A program made the translations under genes and the position numbers. Below, in pieces: positions 1 to 8,602 of a stretch of 64,000 bases of DNA. The first letter of the stretch is position 1. Each line of letters begins with the position of its first letter. The DNA is from Pelagimonas sp050633425 (GTDB taxonomy: Bacteria; Pseudomonadota; Alphaproteobacteria; Rhodobacterales; Rhodobacteraceae): NCBI RefSeq assembly GCF_050633425.1, contig NZ_JBOEGM010000016.1, positions 62,001 to 126,000 on the forward strand, read 5' to 3'. The notes beneath the pieces were generated by a model. The model was given only the letters and a program-made list of their open reading frames with translations. It did not search any database and was not told where the DNA came from.

Positions 1-283
1 TTGCCGCCAACAAGGTGACGTCGCTACCGCCTGTGATAAACCTAATTCGCAAGGGGCGATTGATATCAACGATATCATCAATCACTTCGATGCCGTTCAT
101 TTCCGGCATATTGATATCAACGAGCGCAAAAGCCGCGCCGTCGTCAGATCTCAACTTTTCCAGCAGTTTCACACCGTTACTGCAAATTGTAACAGTCCAA
201 CCTTCTCGAATTGCGACTGTCGCAAGATAGTCCGCAAACTCTTCATTATCATCGGCAATATAGAGATGGCCCATATAGTGCAT
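1..283 (-). CDS. Response regulator receiver-domain protein (partial, C-terminus beyond window)
   Basis: The reverse strand encodes a CheY-like receiver domain that runs off the left edge. The first residues of the mature reading are MGHLYIADDNEEFADYL, which give the acidic pocket (ADDNE), then LVDINMPEMNG with the phospho-acceptor aspartate, and FITGG where the conserved Thr of the receiver fold lies. About 90 residues are visible, so an output domain cannot be judged. The start could be the ATG at 283 (MHYMGHLY) or at 274 (MGHLY); neither has a strong Shine-Dalgarno sequence. Its partner kinase is not in the window. The receiver fold is certain; the cellular role is unknown. Confidence 0.8.
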   Translation of the reverse strand, partial: MHYMGHLYIADDNEEFADYLATVAIREGWTVTICSNGVKLLEKLRSDDGAAFALVDINMPEMNGIEVIDDIVDINRPLRIRFITGGSDVTLLAA

Positions 284-511
284 CGGCAATTTAACTGCCG
301 CCTTTTGCTTTCAATTCCATCGCTTTAATTACCGACGATACAGGGTTTTACCATTCAATCAAGTTTGGGATGCACAACCATTCAAAGTTGAGGCGTTTTT
401 TTTGCTCAGCTCAAAGATTCAGTCCAAACAGGAACGGTTTTGAGACAACAGGCTAGAGGACAATGAATTGCAAGTTCGTCCTCGCCTGGGTGGCGGAAAT
501 AGTAGTGAAGT

Positions 512-530
512 GAAACGCTTTATGCGTTTC
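512..530 (-). terminator. Hairpin just downstream of tRNA-Pro
   Basis: A 7-bp inverted repeat (GAAACGC, 5-nt loop, GCGTTTC) lies 2 nt beyond the CCA end of the tRNA. It may serve in termination or 3' processing. There is no clean T-run, so the terminator role is tentative. Confidence 0.4.
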
Positions 531-532
531 AA

Positions 533-609
533 TGGTCGGGCTAGCAGGACTCGAACCTGCGACCTTCCGTCCCCCAGACGGACGCGCTACCAGACTGCGC
601 CATAGCCCG
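533..609 (-). tRNA. tRNA-Pro (anticodon GGG)
   Basis: The reverse strand folds as a complete 77-nt tRNA. The acceptor stem is CGGGCTA paired with TAGCCCG, followed by the discriminator A and an encoded CCA. The anticodon stem is TCCGT/ACGGA with loop CTGGGGG, giving anticodon GGG (proline codon CCC). The T arm contains GTTCGAGTC. It lies downstream of the merR-like gene on the same strand. Confidence 0.96.
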
Positions 610-684
610 ACGTGTCGGAGTTTCATAATGGATTTCATAGCAGGGGCAACCCCCTGCGTGAGAAAAATCCATTTTCCGACCAAG

Positions 685-1845
685 TTACTCTTGGGCGCGT
701 TTTTGTTGAATGGCACGCAAGTCATCACAGTGGGCACGAAGCGCTGTTGTGTGATCAGCCGGGATGGTTTCGATGCGTGCCAAAATACTGAGTAGGGCAG
801 GGCGTGCCAGCGGCTGTTCAACAATCAGATGGTCCGCCACTTGCGAGTCATCTTCTTCCACGAGAGGCACATCGTCGATCGCAATTTCATCTGTCGGGCT
901 TTCCTCAACCCCATCGGCAGCGTGCTCGTCCAGCTCGGGCGCGACTTCAACGGTCTCAGATGGCGACATATCGGCCTCTGGGGCTTCGATGTCTTCAATC
1001 GGTTCATATGATTCAGATTCGTCACTGACATCGGGCTCTTGCGCTTCAGTGTCTTGGGCAAGATTTGCTGGTTCTGAAACAGCAGATTGATCGTCCTCTT
1101 CGGCGTCGTGTTCCTCAAACTCGGGTTCTTTAACGTCCGGCGCTTGGTCTGTTGTGATTTCAGGAGAAGTTTCCTCTGCCGGATCCGAATCGTTCTCTTC
1201 TACGACATTAGAATCGGCAGGTTCTTCAAGGGCATCGGCAGCAGGCTCGCCTGTCTCTTCAGGCTCGGCCTCTTGATCGTCTGGTTCGGACGTCCTGAGT
1301 TCCGAAACTCCGTCAGCCTCCAGGGCTGCGTCCAAATTCTCGTCGTCCTCTGCCGGAACGTCAGTTTCATCCTCAAGGATAGCAGGAGGTTCAAGGTCAG
1401 GTTCAGCAGCGTCTGAAAGCTCCTGTCCCTGCTCCGCAAACATATCGGCAGTACGCTCTGGTTCAGCCTTTTCCGTGCCGGGAAAGGCGACGACGGAGTC
1501 TGGAACGTCAACTTCGACAAACGGTGCGTCTTCGATCACTTCGCCTGACGCCGATGTCCCGTCGTCGTCGACTTGGATCGTGTTCAAAGACGACACATGG
1601 CGAACACCTTGTTCGCGCAGCACCTTTTGCACGCCCTTGATGGTCATCCCATCTTCGTGCAGCAACCGTTTGATTCCACCCAGCAATTCCATGTCGGCCG
1701 GTCGGTAATACCGTCGCCCGCCAGCCCGTTTTACGGGCTTGATCTGGGTGAATTTACTTTCCCAAAAACGCAATACATGCGCCGGCGTTTCCAACCACTC
1801 CGCAACTTCGGAAATGGTGCGAAACGCATCTCGGGACTTCGCCAT
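685..1845 (-). CDS. MerR-family regulator with long acidic C-terminal region
   Basis: Residues 1-80 form a MerR winged helix-turn-helix (ISEVAEWLETPAHVLRFWE, then GGRRYYRPAD and a helical part with LLHEDGMTIKGVQKVL), which binds promoter DNA. Residues of about 95 to 340 are low-complexity and very rich in Glu and Asp, followed by a short conserved-looking end (RPALLSILARIETIPADH). There is no sensor domain with metal-binding cysteines, so the inducer is unknown. The start ATG has GAGG 8 nt upstream and lies 10 nt after ihfA, so the two are probably co-transcribed. A MerR gene at this place next to ihfA and tRNA-Pro is normal for Rhodobacteraceae. The family call is firm; the target genes are unknown. 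Confidence 0.9.
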   Translation of the reverse strand: MAKSRDAFRTISEVAEWLETPAHVLRFWESKFTQIKPVKRAGGRRYYRPADMELLGGIKRLLHEDGMTIKGVQKVLREQGVRHVSSLNTIQVDDDGTSASGEVIEDAPFVEVDVPDSVVAFPGTEKAEPERTADMFAEQGQELSDAAEPDLEPPAILEDETDVPAEDDENLDAALEADGVSELRTSEPDDQEAEPEETGEPAADALEEPADSNVVEENDSDPAEETSPEITTDQAPDVKEPEFEEHDAEEDDQSAVSEPANLAQDTEAQEPDVSDESESYEPIEDIEAPEADMSPSETVEVAPELDEHAADGVEESPTDEIAIDDVPLVEEDDSQVADHLIVEQPLARPALLSILARIETIPADHTTALRAHCDDLRAIQQKRAQE

Positions 1846-1855
1846 AAGTCAGGCC

Positions 1856-2158
1856 TCAGTTCTTGTTACCAGCTGCCACGCGGTCTTTCATCAGGTGCGA
1901 TGGGCGGAAGGTCAACACGCGGCGCGGTTGAATTGGGACTTCTTCGCCTGTTTTTGGATTGCGGCCAACGCGGGCCGCCTTGTCGCGTACTGAAAACGTA
2001 CCAAAGGACGAGATTTTGACTTGCTCGCCTTCAACCAATGAATCCGACATATGCAAAAGCACAGCTTCTACCAAATCTGAGCTCTCGTTGCGTGACAGTC
2101 CCACTTCGCGAAAGACAGCTTCGCTGAGATCCATACGTGTCAGGGTCTTTTCACCCAT
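1856..2158 (-). CDS. ihfA: Integration host factor subunit alpha
   Basis: This encodes the 100-residue alpha subunit of the DNA-bending heterodimer IHF, which shapes promoters, recombination sites and the nucleoid. The sequence shows the HU/IHF fold: TLTRMDLSEAVFREVGLSR at the N-terminus, the KISSFGTFSVRDKAAR strand region, and the DNA-contacting arm GRNPKTGEEVPIQPRRVLTFRPS. A longer reading starts at 2164, but there GGGAGG is only about 1 nt from the ATG. From the ATG at 2158 the same sequence is about 7 nt away, and the protein begins MGEKTLTRMD as in relatives. It follows fabH and precedes the merR-like gene on the same strand. The beta subunit is elsewhere. Confidence 0.95.
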   Translation of the reverse strand: MGEKTLTRMDLSEAVFREVGLSRNESSDLVEAVLLHMSDSLVEGEQVKISSFGTFSVRDKAARVGRNPKTGEEVPIQPRRVLTFRPSHLMKDRVAAGNKN

Positions 2159-2256
2159 GTTCATCCCTCCCGGTTTTCACAGGAGATTAGGCGAGGCACA
2201 AAAGCCAAGTCAATATCAATAGGTTGAAAGTGACGCTTTATCAAAGAAGTAAGGCG

Positions 2257-3228
2257 TTACCAGCGCAAAACGACGGCTCCCCAGGCCAATCCGCCGCCGA
2301 TTGCCTCAGTAACGATCATGTCACCTTGCTTGATTTGGCCACGTTCTTTGCCCACCGACAGTGCTAGGGGAATCGATGCCGCAGAGGTGTTGCCATGATC
2401 TTGGACAGTCACAACGACTTTGTCGTGACCAAGCCCCAGCTTTTTGGCGGTGCCGTTGATGATACGGATATTAGCCTGATGGGGGACGATCCAGTCGATT
2501 TCGTCGGCGGTCATGCCGATTTTGCCCATGGCTGTATTGGCGGTCGACGCAAGTTTTTCCACCGCATGACGGAAGACTTCCTTGCCTTGCATACGCAAAT
2601 GGCCGGTGCTGTGGGTGCTGACGCCGCCATCAACATATAGAATGTCTTTGTGGCGACCGTCCGAATTTAGATCCGTTGCCAGAATCCCGCGATCTTCTTT
2701 GGTGCCGGTCGCGTCTTGGGCTTCCAGAAGCAAAGCACCAGCGCCATCGCCAAACAACACGCAGGTGCCACGGTCTGTCCAGTCCATCAGACGTGAAAAC
2801 GTCTCGGCCCCAATAACCAGCACCCGGTTTGCCTGACCTGATACGATCAAAGCGTTGGCATTGGCCAAAGCATAAACGAACCCGGCGCAAACGGCTTGCA
2901 CGTCAAACGCAAACCCCTTGGTCATACCAAGCGCGGCCTGAACCATGGTCGCAGCAGAGGGGAAGGTGAGGTCGGCGGTTGACGTCGCCAATACAATGGC
3001 ATCCACGTCATCAGCCGTTAGCCCAGCATCTGCCAAAGCGGCAGTTGCCGCGCGTGTCGCAAGGTCAGAGGTGGTTTGGCCTTCCGCGGCAAAATGACGG
3101 CGTTCAATTCCAGAGCGGGATTTGATCCATTCGTCCGACGTGTCCAAGGTTTTCTCAAATTCCGCATTTTCTACAATGCGGTCTGGCAAATAGTGCCCAA
3201 CCCCGATCACGGTGGCGCGAATTGTCAT
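2257..3228 (-). CDS. fabH: Beta-ketoacyl-ACP synthase III
   Basis: FabH starts fatty-acid synthesis in the cytoplasm by condensing acetyl-CoA with malonyl-ACP. The 323-residue length is normal. The thiolase-fold catalytic triad is visible: Cys114 in QAVCAGFVYA, His250 in VPHQANIRI and Asn280 in DHGNTSAAS. The C-terminus AIGGGLAWGAVVLRW is also typical. The ATG overlaps the plsX stop by 4 bp (ATGA type), so translation is probably coupled. Together with plsX this links phospholipid and fatty-acid supply. Confidence 0.97.
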   Translation of the reverse strand: MTIRATVIGVGHYLPDRIVENAEFEKTLDTSDEWIKSRSGIERRHFAAEGQTTSDLATRAATAALADAGLTADDVDAIVLATSTADLTFPSAATMVQAALGMTKGFAFDVQAVCAGFVYALANANALIVSGQANRVLVIGAETFSRLMDWTDRGTCVLFGDGAGALLLEAQDATGTKEDRGILATDLNSDGRHKDILYVDGGVSTHSTGHLRMQGKEVFRHAVEKLASTANTAMGKIGMTADEIDWIVPHQANIRIINGTAKKLGLGHDKVVVTVQDHGNTSAASIPLALSVGKERGQIKQGDMIVTEAIGGGLAWGAVVLRW

Positions 3229-4349
3229 GTCTTACTCTTGTCCTGTGTCTCGCGGTTTTCCGCCGCGTCATTTAGGGCCAGCTCAGTGGCAGACGCAACC
3301 CGTGCGGCCAGACGATCTGCAAAACCGGCATTGGCAAGCTCATAAGCCAACTTCACGGCAGCAGAAACACCCGTTTCATCTGCAGAACCGTGTGACTTTA
3401 CAACCGTGCCGTTAAGGCCAAGGAATACGCCGCCATTGACGCGACGCGGGTCGACCTTCTTTTGAAACCGTTTGAGCGGGGACATGGCCATCAATCCGGC
3501 GAGACGTGCCAACATTGAATAGGTAAAGGCCCCTTTGAGGTGGTCGCCGATAAGCTTGGCCGTGCCTTCACCGGTTTTCAGCGCGATATTGCCGGTAAAG
3601 CCATCGGTGACGATCACGTCACAGCGTTTGCCAGGGATATCTCCACCTTCAACATAGCCAACGAACTCAAATTCGGCACGTTCTGCATTGGCCTCGATCA
3701 GGTCATATGCCTCTTTGAGTTCGGGAAACCCTTTGTTTTGCTCGGTCCCGACATTCAAAAGCCCAACCCGTGGGCGTTTGAGGTCAAGCCCGTTGCGCGC
3801 ATAAGAGGTGCCCATCAAAGCGTATTGCAAAAGATCTTTGGCATCCGCGCGAATATCTGCCCCGACATCTAGCATCACGTTGAACCCCTGAGGGTTACGA
3901 GAGGGCCATAGGATGGCAATGGCCGGGCGATTCACCCCCGGCAGTTTGCGTAGGCGGATCATCGACAGCGCCATCAAAGCCCCTGTGTTTCCGCAGCTGA
4001 CTGCGACAGTGGCTTCTTTGTTTTTAACTGATTCCAGAGCCGACCACATGGAGGTGCCCTTGCCATTTCTCATGACCTGGCTGGGTTTGTCTTCCATGCT
4101 GACAACGCCTTGGGCGCTTCGAATCTCACAGCGTCCATCAAGCGCGCGGCGCTTTTGGACAAGCTTTTTAAGCTCCGGCTCTGGACCATGTAGGATAAAG
4201 TCCAAAGTCGGATTTTTTTGTGCAGAACGCGCAATACCGGCGACAACAGCCGCCGGTCCTCTGTCACCGCCCATGGCGTCAACAGAAATCACGATCCGGT
4301 CAGAGCCAGCCCCGCTTTGCGTTTCACTATGATCCTTCAAAGAGGTCAT
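3225..4349 (-). CDS. plsX: Phosphate acyltransferase PlsX
   Basis: PlsX makes acyl-phosphate from acyl-ACP for the first acylation of glycerol-3-phosphate. The 374-residue protein shows the family's ISVDAMGGDRGP start, the AVSCGNTGALMALS motif, and the conserved NVGTEQNKG and TDGFTGNIALKTGEG segments. The C-terminal FLGLNGTVVKSHGSAD segment is also typical. It lies 21 nt after rpmF and overlaps fabH by 4 bp, in the classic bacterial order rpmF-plsX-fabH. The ribosome binding site is weak, which fits translation coupled to rpmF. Confidence 0.97.
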   Translation of the reverse strand: MTSLKDHSETQSGAGSDRIVISVDAMGGDRGPAAVVAGIARSAQKNPTLDFILHGPEPELKKLVQKRRALDGRCEIRSAQGVVSMEDKPSQVMRNGKGTSMWSALESVKNKEATVAVSCGNTGALMALSMIRLRKLPGVNRPAIAILWPSRNPQGFNVMLDVGADIRADAKDLLQYALMGTSYARNGLDLKRPRVGLLNVGTEQNKGFPELKEAYDLIEANAERAEFEFVGYVEGGDIPGKRCDVIVTDGFTGNIALKTGEGTAKLIGDHLKGAFTYSMLARLAGLMAMSPLKRFQKKVDPRRVNGGVFLGLNGTVVKSHGSADETGVSAAVKLAYELANAGFADRLAARVASATELALNDAAENRETQDKSKT

Positions 4350-4370
4350 ACAGGCCGGCCTGACAGATTA

Positions 4371-4577
4371 TTATGCTGCGTCTTCGTCCAGCTCGACTTC
4401 GTCAGCCTGAGCAATGACTTCGCGTTCTGCGTAATGACCGCAAGACGGGCAAACGTGGTGTGGGCGTTTCAGCTCACCACAGTTGTCACATTCATTGGGG
4501 TTTGCAGCAACCAGCGCATCATGCGCACGGCGGTTGTTGCGACGCGATTTGGATACTTTGTTCTGCTGGACAGCCAT
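4371..4577 (-). CDS. rpmF: 50S ribosomal protein L32
   Basis: This is a 68-residue L32. The N-terminus AVQQNKVSKSRRNNRRAHDAL is the usual rRNA-binding basic arm. Zinc-ribbon cysteines are present as ECDNC and CPSC, so this is the zinc-binding form. The C-terminal tail is acidic (EVELDEDAA). AAGG lies 7 nt before the ATG. It sits between the DUF177 gene and plsX, a conserved order that couples ribosome and membrane-lipid production. Confidence 0.97.
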   Translation of the reverse strand: MAVQQNKVSKSRRNNRRAHDALVAANPNECDNCGELKRPHHVCPSCGHYAEREVIAQADEVELDEDAA

Positions 4578-4731
4578 GTCTCAACCTTCTTTACGTATGA
4601 GGGAGGCTGCGGCCTGCCCAGTGTTATCCGATGTCTCCGGCCTCTTAACGCCAAGCGTAGGGCGGACACAAGCGTAGTGTTCTCATGAAGGCGCGAAAAT
4701 ACGCAGTACGCCCGAAAGAGCAAGATGATTC

Positions 4732-5298
4732 TCAGCTTTCTCCGTCATCTTTCTGCATTTTATTGCGCAACGCCGCCAGTCCAGCAAATGGGCGCATGTC
4801 TTCGTCATTCATAGGTGTGACCCCATCGGCGGAAAATTGCGCGGTTTCGATCTCGGCGCCATCAACGCGCGGATAGCTGGGAAGGGCCAGTGACAAGGCT
4901 TCGGCAAGAATCGCCTCAAGGTCGATTTCGTCTCCCAATTCTTCGATGTCATCGTCTTCTGACATTTCGGTTTCGGAGCCTTCTTCGGCGGACTTCAACT
5001 TGTGAGCAGGAACAAAACTGCGTGTAACATCGGTGTCGATGCGCGTTGTGACCGGCTCAAGCGTAACAATACAAGACTGCACGGCCGTGGCCCCAAGTTT
5101 TGCCTTGAGCCGCCAGTCATTGCGGCCTTGTGGGGTGATTTCGCCAATAAAGCGGATTTTACGCAAGGATTGGGCGTTTAGCTCTTGGGCCAAAGCGTTA
5201 CGAAACTCGGCGTTCGGCTCCAACAAAAACGGTGTCGCCCCGGTTTGCCGAAGCTCAGAAACGGGGATTTGTGGGGCGGTAGGGTGCTTTGGCGGCAT
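4732..5298 (-). CDS. DUF177 / YceD-family protein
   Basis: This is a 188-residue DUF177 (YceD) protein, a family almost always encoded just upstream of rpmF. Relatives have been linked to 23S rRNA accumulation and ribosome assembly, but the activity is not settled. The central part has a typical RFIGEITPQGRNDWRLKAKLGATAVQSC strand region split here by function, with one Cys and VTLEPVTTRID following. An acidic stretch lies near residues 125-145. The longer reading from 5385 adds an atypical, unconserved N-terminus, so the ATG at 5298 (MPPKHPTAPQ) is preferred. It runs divergently from bamE, with about 86 nt between the two starts. Confidence 0.88.
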   Translation of the reverse strand: MPPKHPTAPQIPVSELRQTGATPFLLEPNAEFRNALAQELNAQSLRKIRFIGEITPQGRNDWRLKAKLGATAVQSCIVTLEPVTTRIDTDVTRSFVPAHKLKSAEEGSETEMSEDDDIEELGDEIDLEAILAEALSLALPSYPRVDGAEIETAQFSADGVTPMNDEDMRPFAGLAALRNKMQKDDGES

Positions 5299-5384
5299 CT
5301 GGTCGGGTTTTCCTGTGCTTGAATGACGGGCATTCCTTATGTAAGTCGAATAGGAGGCGGAGCTGGCCAAAGCAAGGGGGCGCA

Positions 5385-5843
5385 ATGCAGGGGACTATAG
5401 GAACAGCGAAACTCGCGGTTGCGGGGCTGGTGCTTTTGGCACTTGGGGCCTGTACATCGCAGTATCGGTCCCATGGCTACGTGCCTCCCGAGGAAGATTT
5501 GCAACAAATCGTTCCAGGGGTGGATACGCGGGCTTCTGTAGAGGATGTGATCGGCGTGCCCGCTGCATCCGGCGTTTTGCGTGACAGCGGTTATTACTAC
5601 ATCGAATCGGAAGTGCGCCATTTTGCTTGGAAACGCCCGACTGTGATCGACCGACAGGTTTTGGCCATCACTTTTGATGAAGCCGGAATTGTTGAGAACT
5701 TGGTCACCTATGGGTTGGAAGACGGCAAGGTTGTGCCACTCACGCGTCGGGTTACGGTGTCTGGTGACGGTGACATTGGCTTTATTCGCAAACTATTTGG
5801 CAATATCGGTGGGCTGAGCGTCGACCAGTTGGTCGGCGGCTGA
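5385..5843 (+). CDS. bamE: Outer-membrane assembly lipoprotein BamE (SmpA/OmlA family)
   Basis: BamE is a periplasmic-side lipoprotein of the BAM complex that inserts beta-barrel proteins. The 152-residue product has a lipoprotein signal peptide ending in the lipobox Leu20-Gly-Ala-Cys23. It is followed by the short SmpA/OmlA fold (IVPGVDTRASVEDVIGVP; YYYIESEVRHFAWKRP; VLAITFDEAGIVENLVTYGLEDG). The ATG at 5385 follows AAGGGGG and gives a correct signal peptide; the longer reading from 5289 would bury it. The gene is divergent from DUF177, as in many Rhodobacteraceae. Confidence 0.93.
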   Translation: MQGTIGTAKLAVAGLVLLALGACTSQYRSHGYVPPEEDLQQIVPGVDTRASVEDVIGVPAASGVLRDSGYYYIESEVRHFAWKRPTVIDRQVLAITFDEAGIVENLVTYGLEDGKVVPLTRRVTVSGDGDIGFIRKLFGNIGGLSVDQLVGG

Positions 5844-5936
5844 TCTGACCAGAGACAGTCATGACGCTTGTTCGAGTTGTCATGACATCGTCATTTCAGC
5901 GTCCTAACACGGGTCAAACATGAGGCGTAGCAGCGC

Positions 5937-6668
5937 ATGATCCAACTGGCCAAGGGACGATATGTGGCGCGTGAAGCGACATGCGCCTCTGATATTGAGC
6001 GTGTGCAACAGCTTCGCGGACTGGCCTTTATGCGCCCCGGTGGCGTGGACGCGGATCAATTCGACGAGATTTGCGATCACATCATGATTGAAGATCACGA
6101 GACAGGTCACTTGGTCTGTTGTTTTCGGTTTCTGCCGCTCCCCAATGGTCGTGAAATAGGTCGCAGCTATTCAGCGCAGTATTACGAACTGGCAGGGCTA
6201 CAAAGTTTTGCTGGGCGCATGGTCGAAATGGGGCGGTTTTGCAGTCATCCTGATTGGGTCGACCCGGACATCCTGCGCGTAGCTTGGGGGGCGATGACCG
6301 CCTATGTTGATGCACAAAAGGTTGAATTGCTCTTTGGGTGCGCGTCTTTTGCGGGGACGGATGCCGAAGAATATTACGACGCTTTTGCGATGCTAAGCGA
6401 GCGTCATTTGGCACCGCGCCGCTGGTTGCCGCAGATCAAAGCGCCCAAAGTGTTTCGGTTTGCAGACAAGTTGCGGCGAAAACCGGATGCCAAAAAGGCA
6501 ATGCTTCGCATGCCACCGTTGCTACGGACCTATCTTATGATGGGCGGTTGGGTCAGCGACCACGCTGTGGTGGATGGTCAAATGAATACGCTGCACGTGT
6601 TCACCGGCGTTGAAATTTCGGCAATCCCTCCGGCTCGAAAAAGGCTCTTGAGAGCCGTTGCAGGATAG
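5937..6668 (+). CDS. olsB: OlsB-type GNAT acyltransferase (ornithine lipid synthesis)
   Basis: This 243-residue protein resembles L-ornithine N-alpha-acyltransferase OlsB, which transfers a 3-hydroxyacyl chain from ACP to ornithine to make lyso-ornithine lipid. Visible family features include RVQQLRGLAFMRPGG, the strand GHLVCCFRFLPL, the EMGRFCSHPDW segment that marks autoinducer-synthase-like GNATs, and LFGCASFAGTD. The second enzyme, the O-acyltransferase OlsA, is not adjacent; the next gene is an ABC-F ATPase. The gene stands 93 nt after bamE. Assignment rests on motif recall, and the acyl acceptor is inferred. Confidence 0.82.
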   Translation: MIQLAKGRYVAREATCASDIERVQQLRGLAFMRPGGVDADQFDEICDHIMIEDHETGHLVCCFRFLPLPNGREIGRSYSAQYYELAGLQSFAGRMVEMGRFCSHPDWVDPDILRVAWGAMTAYVDAQKVELLFGCASFAGTDAEEYYDAFAMLSERHLAPRRWLPQIKAPKVFRFADKLRRKPDAKKAMLRMPPLLRTYLMMGGWVSDHAVVDGQMNTLHVFTGVEISAIPPARKRLLRAVAG

Positions 6669-6766
6669 CCGCCACCAAAACCCCTGCATGGGTATTGCAA
6701 ATTCGGTTATGGAATTTGGGGTGCCGCGTCTTGACGTTATGCCCGACACAGCCTAGCGCTCTGATC

Positions 6767-8599
6767 ATGGCTGTATCTCCACTTCTCCAACTCTCCGCTG
6801 TTTCCCTGACCTTTGGGGGGGAACCGGTTTTTGATGACCTGTCTTTAAACGTGCAACCGGGCGATCGCGTCGCTTTGGTTGGTCGGAACGGTTCAGGAAA
6901 ATCCACTCTTTTGAAGGTAATGGCGGGCATCGTTGAAGCGGATCGCGGTGATCGGGTTGTGCCAATGGGCACCTCGGTGGGTTACATGGAGCAAGACCCG
7001 GACTTGTCGGGATATACCACGCTGGGGGATTTCGCTGCTGCAAACCTTGACCCATCCGAGATGTACAAGGTGGAACGCGCCGGCGAAGGGTTGAAATTTG
7101 ACCCCGCGCGTTTGGTTGAGGTTGCTTCGGGGGGCGAGCGTCGTCGGGCGGCTTTGGCGCGCCTGATGGCTGAGGAACCAGATTTGATGCTTCTGGACGA
7201 GCCAACAAACCATTTGGACATTGAAGCGATTGGATGGCTCGAAGACGAATTGAAGTCGACCCGCCGCGCCTTTGTTTTGATCAGCCACGATAGACGTTTC
7301 TTAGAAGAACTGACACGTGCGACGCTATGGATCGACCGGGGCCAAGTGCGCCGTCAGGAAAAGGGCTTTGCCGATTTTGAAGCTTGGCGTGACAAAGCCT
7401 GGGAAGACGAGGATATGCAGCGCCATAAGCTAGATCGCAAGATCAAGGCAGAAGCGCGTTGGGCTGTTGAGGGCATTAGCGCCCGCCGCACCCGGAACCA
7501 AGGCCGGGTGCGTGCGTTGCGTGATCTGCGCAAGGAACGCAGTAGTCAGATCAGGCGGCAGGGGCAGGCGGCGATGGCGCTGTCTGCGGGCCCGAAATCT
7601 GGCAAAAAGGTCATTGATGCCAAAGGTATTTCTCATTCCTTTGGTGAAAAAGAGATCGTGCGCAAACTGGATCTCACTGTGCAACGCGGGGATCGCATTG
7701 CCTTTGTTGGCCCCAATGGTGTTGGCAAAACCACCTTGATCAAAATCCTGACCGGCGACATCGCTGCGGATGAGGGCACCGTTAAACTTGGGACAAATCT
7801 CATCCCGGCGATTTTTGATCAATCTCGCGCCCAGCTTGATGGCGATGTTTCGCTCTGGGATAGTCTGGCGGGGGACAAAGAAATTGGCGTGTCGGGCAAG
7901 GCTGATCAGGTTATGGTACGCGGCGAGCCGCGCCATGTTGTTGGCTACCTCAAGGATTTCTTGTTCGACGAGCGCCAAGTGCGCGCGCCGGTTCGGTCGC
8001 TGTCGGGTGGTGAAAAAGCCCGGTTGTTGCTCGCCAAGCTTATGGCGCGCGAATCCAACATTCTGGTGCTCGACGAACCGACAAATGATCTGGATGTTGA
8101 GACGCTGGATTTGTTGCAAGAGCTTTTGGATGATTACGACGGGACGGTTTTGTTGATCAGCCACGATCGCGATTTTCTGGATCGGGTCGCCACGACCACA
8201 GTCGCCATGGAAGGGCGCGGTCAGGCTGTGGTTTATGCCGGTGGCTGGAGCGACTATCAGGCCCAAAAGGCCGGAGCGGGTGATCTTAAAACACCTGAAA
8301 AAGCCGCCGAAAAAACCAAACCCAAAAAGGAAAGCAGCCAGCCAGCCTCGCAATCAAACAAGTCGCAGGGGCTGTCTTTTACCGAACGGCATCGTCTTGA
8401 GGCGCTGCCAGCGGAGATTGACCGGCTGACGGCTGAGATTGCCAAGCTCGAAGAGTTTATGGCCGATCCAGATTTGTTCCACAAAGAGCCGGTGAAGTTC
8501 CAGAAAGCGACCGAGGCCTTGGTTGAAAGGCAAGCGGCCTTGGCGGCTGGGGAAGAAGAGTGGATGGAGCTTGAGGAAAAGGCAGAACAGGAGCGATAA
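6767..8599 (+). CDS. uup: ABC-F family ATPase, Uup-type
   Basis: This is a soluble duplicated ATPase of 610 residues with no membrane segments. The first nucleotide-binding domain has Walker A GRNGSGKST, signature ASGGERRRAALARL and Walker B LMLLDEPTNHLD. The second has GPNGVGKTT, SLSGGEKARLLLAKL and ILVLDEPTNDLD. A basic linker rich in Arg and Lys separates them, and a charged coiled-coil tail (about the last 90 residues, starting LSFTERHRLEALPAEIDRL) marks the Uup group. Such proteins act on ribosomes or branched DNA intermediates rather than in transport. The ATG at 6767 (MAVSPLLQL) fits the family; the longer reading adds an atypical N-terminus. The stop lies 3 nt from the end of the convergent gene. 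Confidence 0.9.
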   Translation: MAVSPLLQLSAVSLTFGGEPVFDDLSLNVQPGDRVALVGRNGSGKSTLLKVMAGIVEADRGDRVVPMGTSVGYMEQDPDLSGYTTLGDFAAANLDPSEMYKVERAGEGLKFDPARLVEVASGGERRRAALARLMAEEPDLMLLDEPTNHLDIEAIGWLEDELKSTRRAFVLISHDRRFLEELTRATLWIDRGQVRRQEKGFADFEAWRDKAWEDEDMQRHKLDRKIKAEARWAVEGISARRTRNQGRVRALRDLRKERSSQIRRQGQAAMALSAGPKSGKKVIDAKGISHSFGEKEIVRKLDLTVQRGDRIAFVGPNGVGKTTLIKILTGDIAADEGTVKLGTNLIPAIFDQSRAQLDGDVSLWDSLAGDKEIGVSGKADQVMVRGEPRHVVGYLKDFLFDERQVRAPVRSLSGGEKARLLLAKLMARESNILVLDEPTNDLDVETLDLLQELLDDYDGTVLLISHDRDFLDRVATTTVAMEGRGQAVVYAGGWSDYQAQKAGAGDLKTPEKAAEKTKPKKESSQPASQSNKSQGLSFTERHRLEALPAEIDRLTAEIAKLEEFMADPDLFHKEPVKFQKATEALVERQAALAAGEEEWMELEEKAEQER

Positions 8600-8602
8600 C
8601 GC

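Noticed and set aside
453..824. Small frame running through tRNA-Pro
   Set aside because: It overlaps the tRNA and the end of the MerR gene, so it is a shadow.
7430..8353. 307-codon open frame on the minus strand inside the ABC-F gene
   Set aside because: It mirrors the second ATPase domain and has no coding features.
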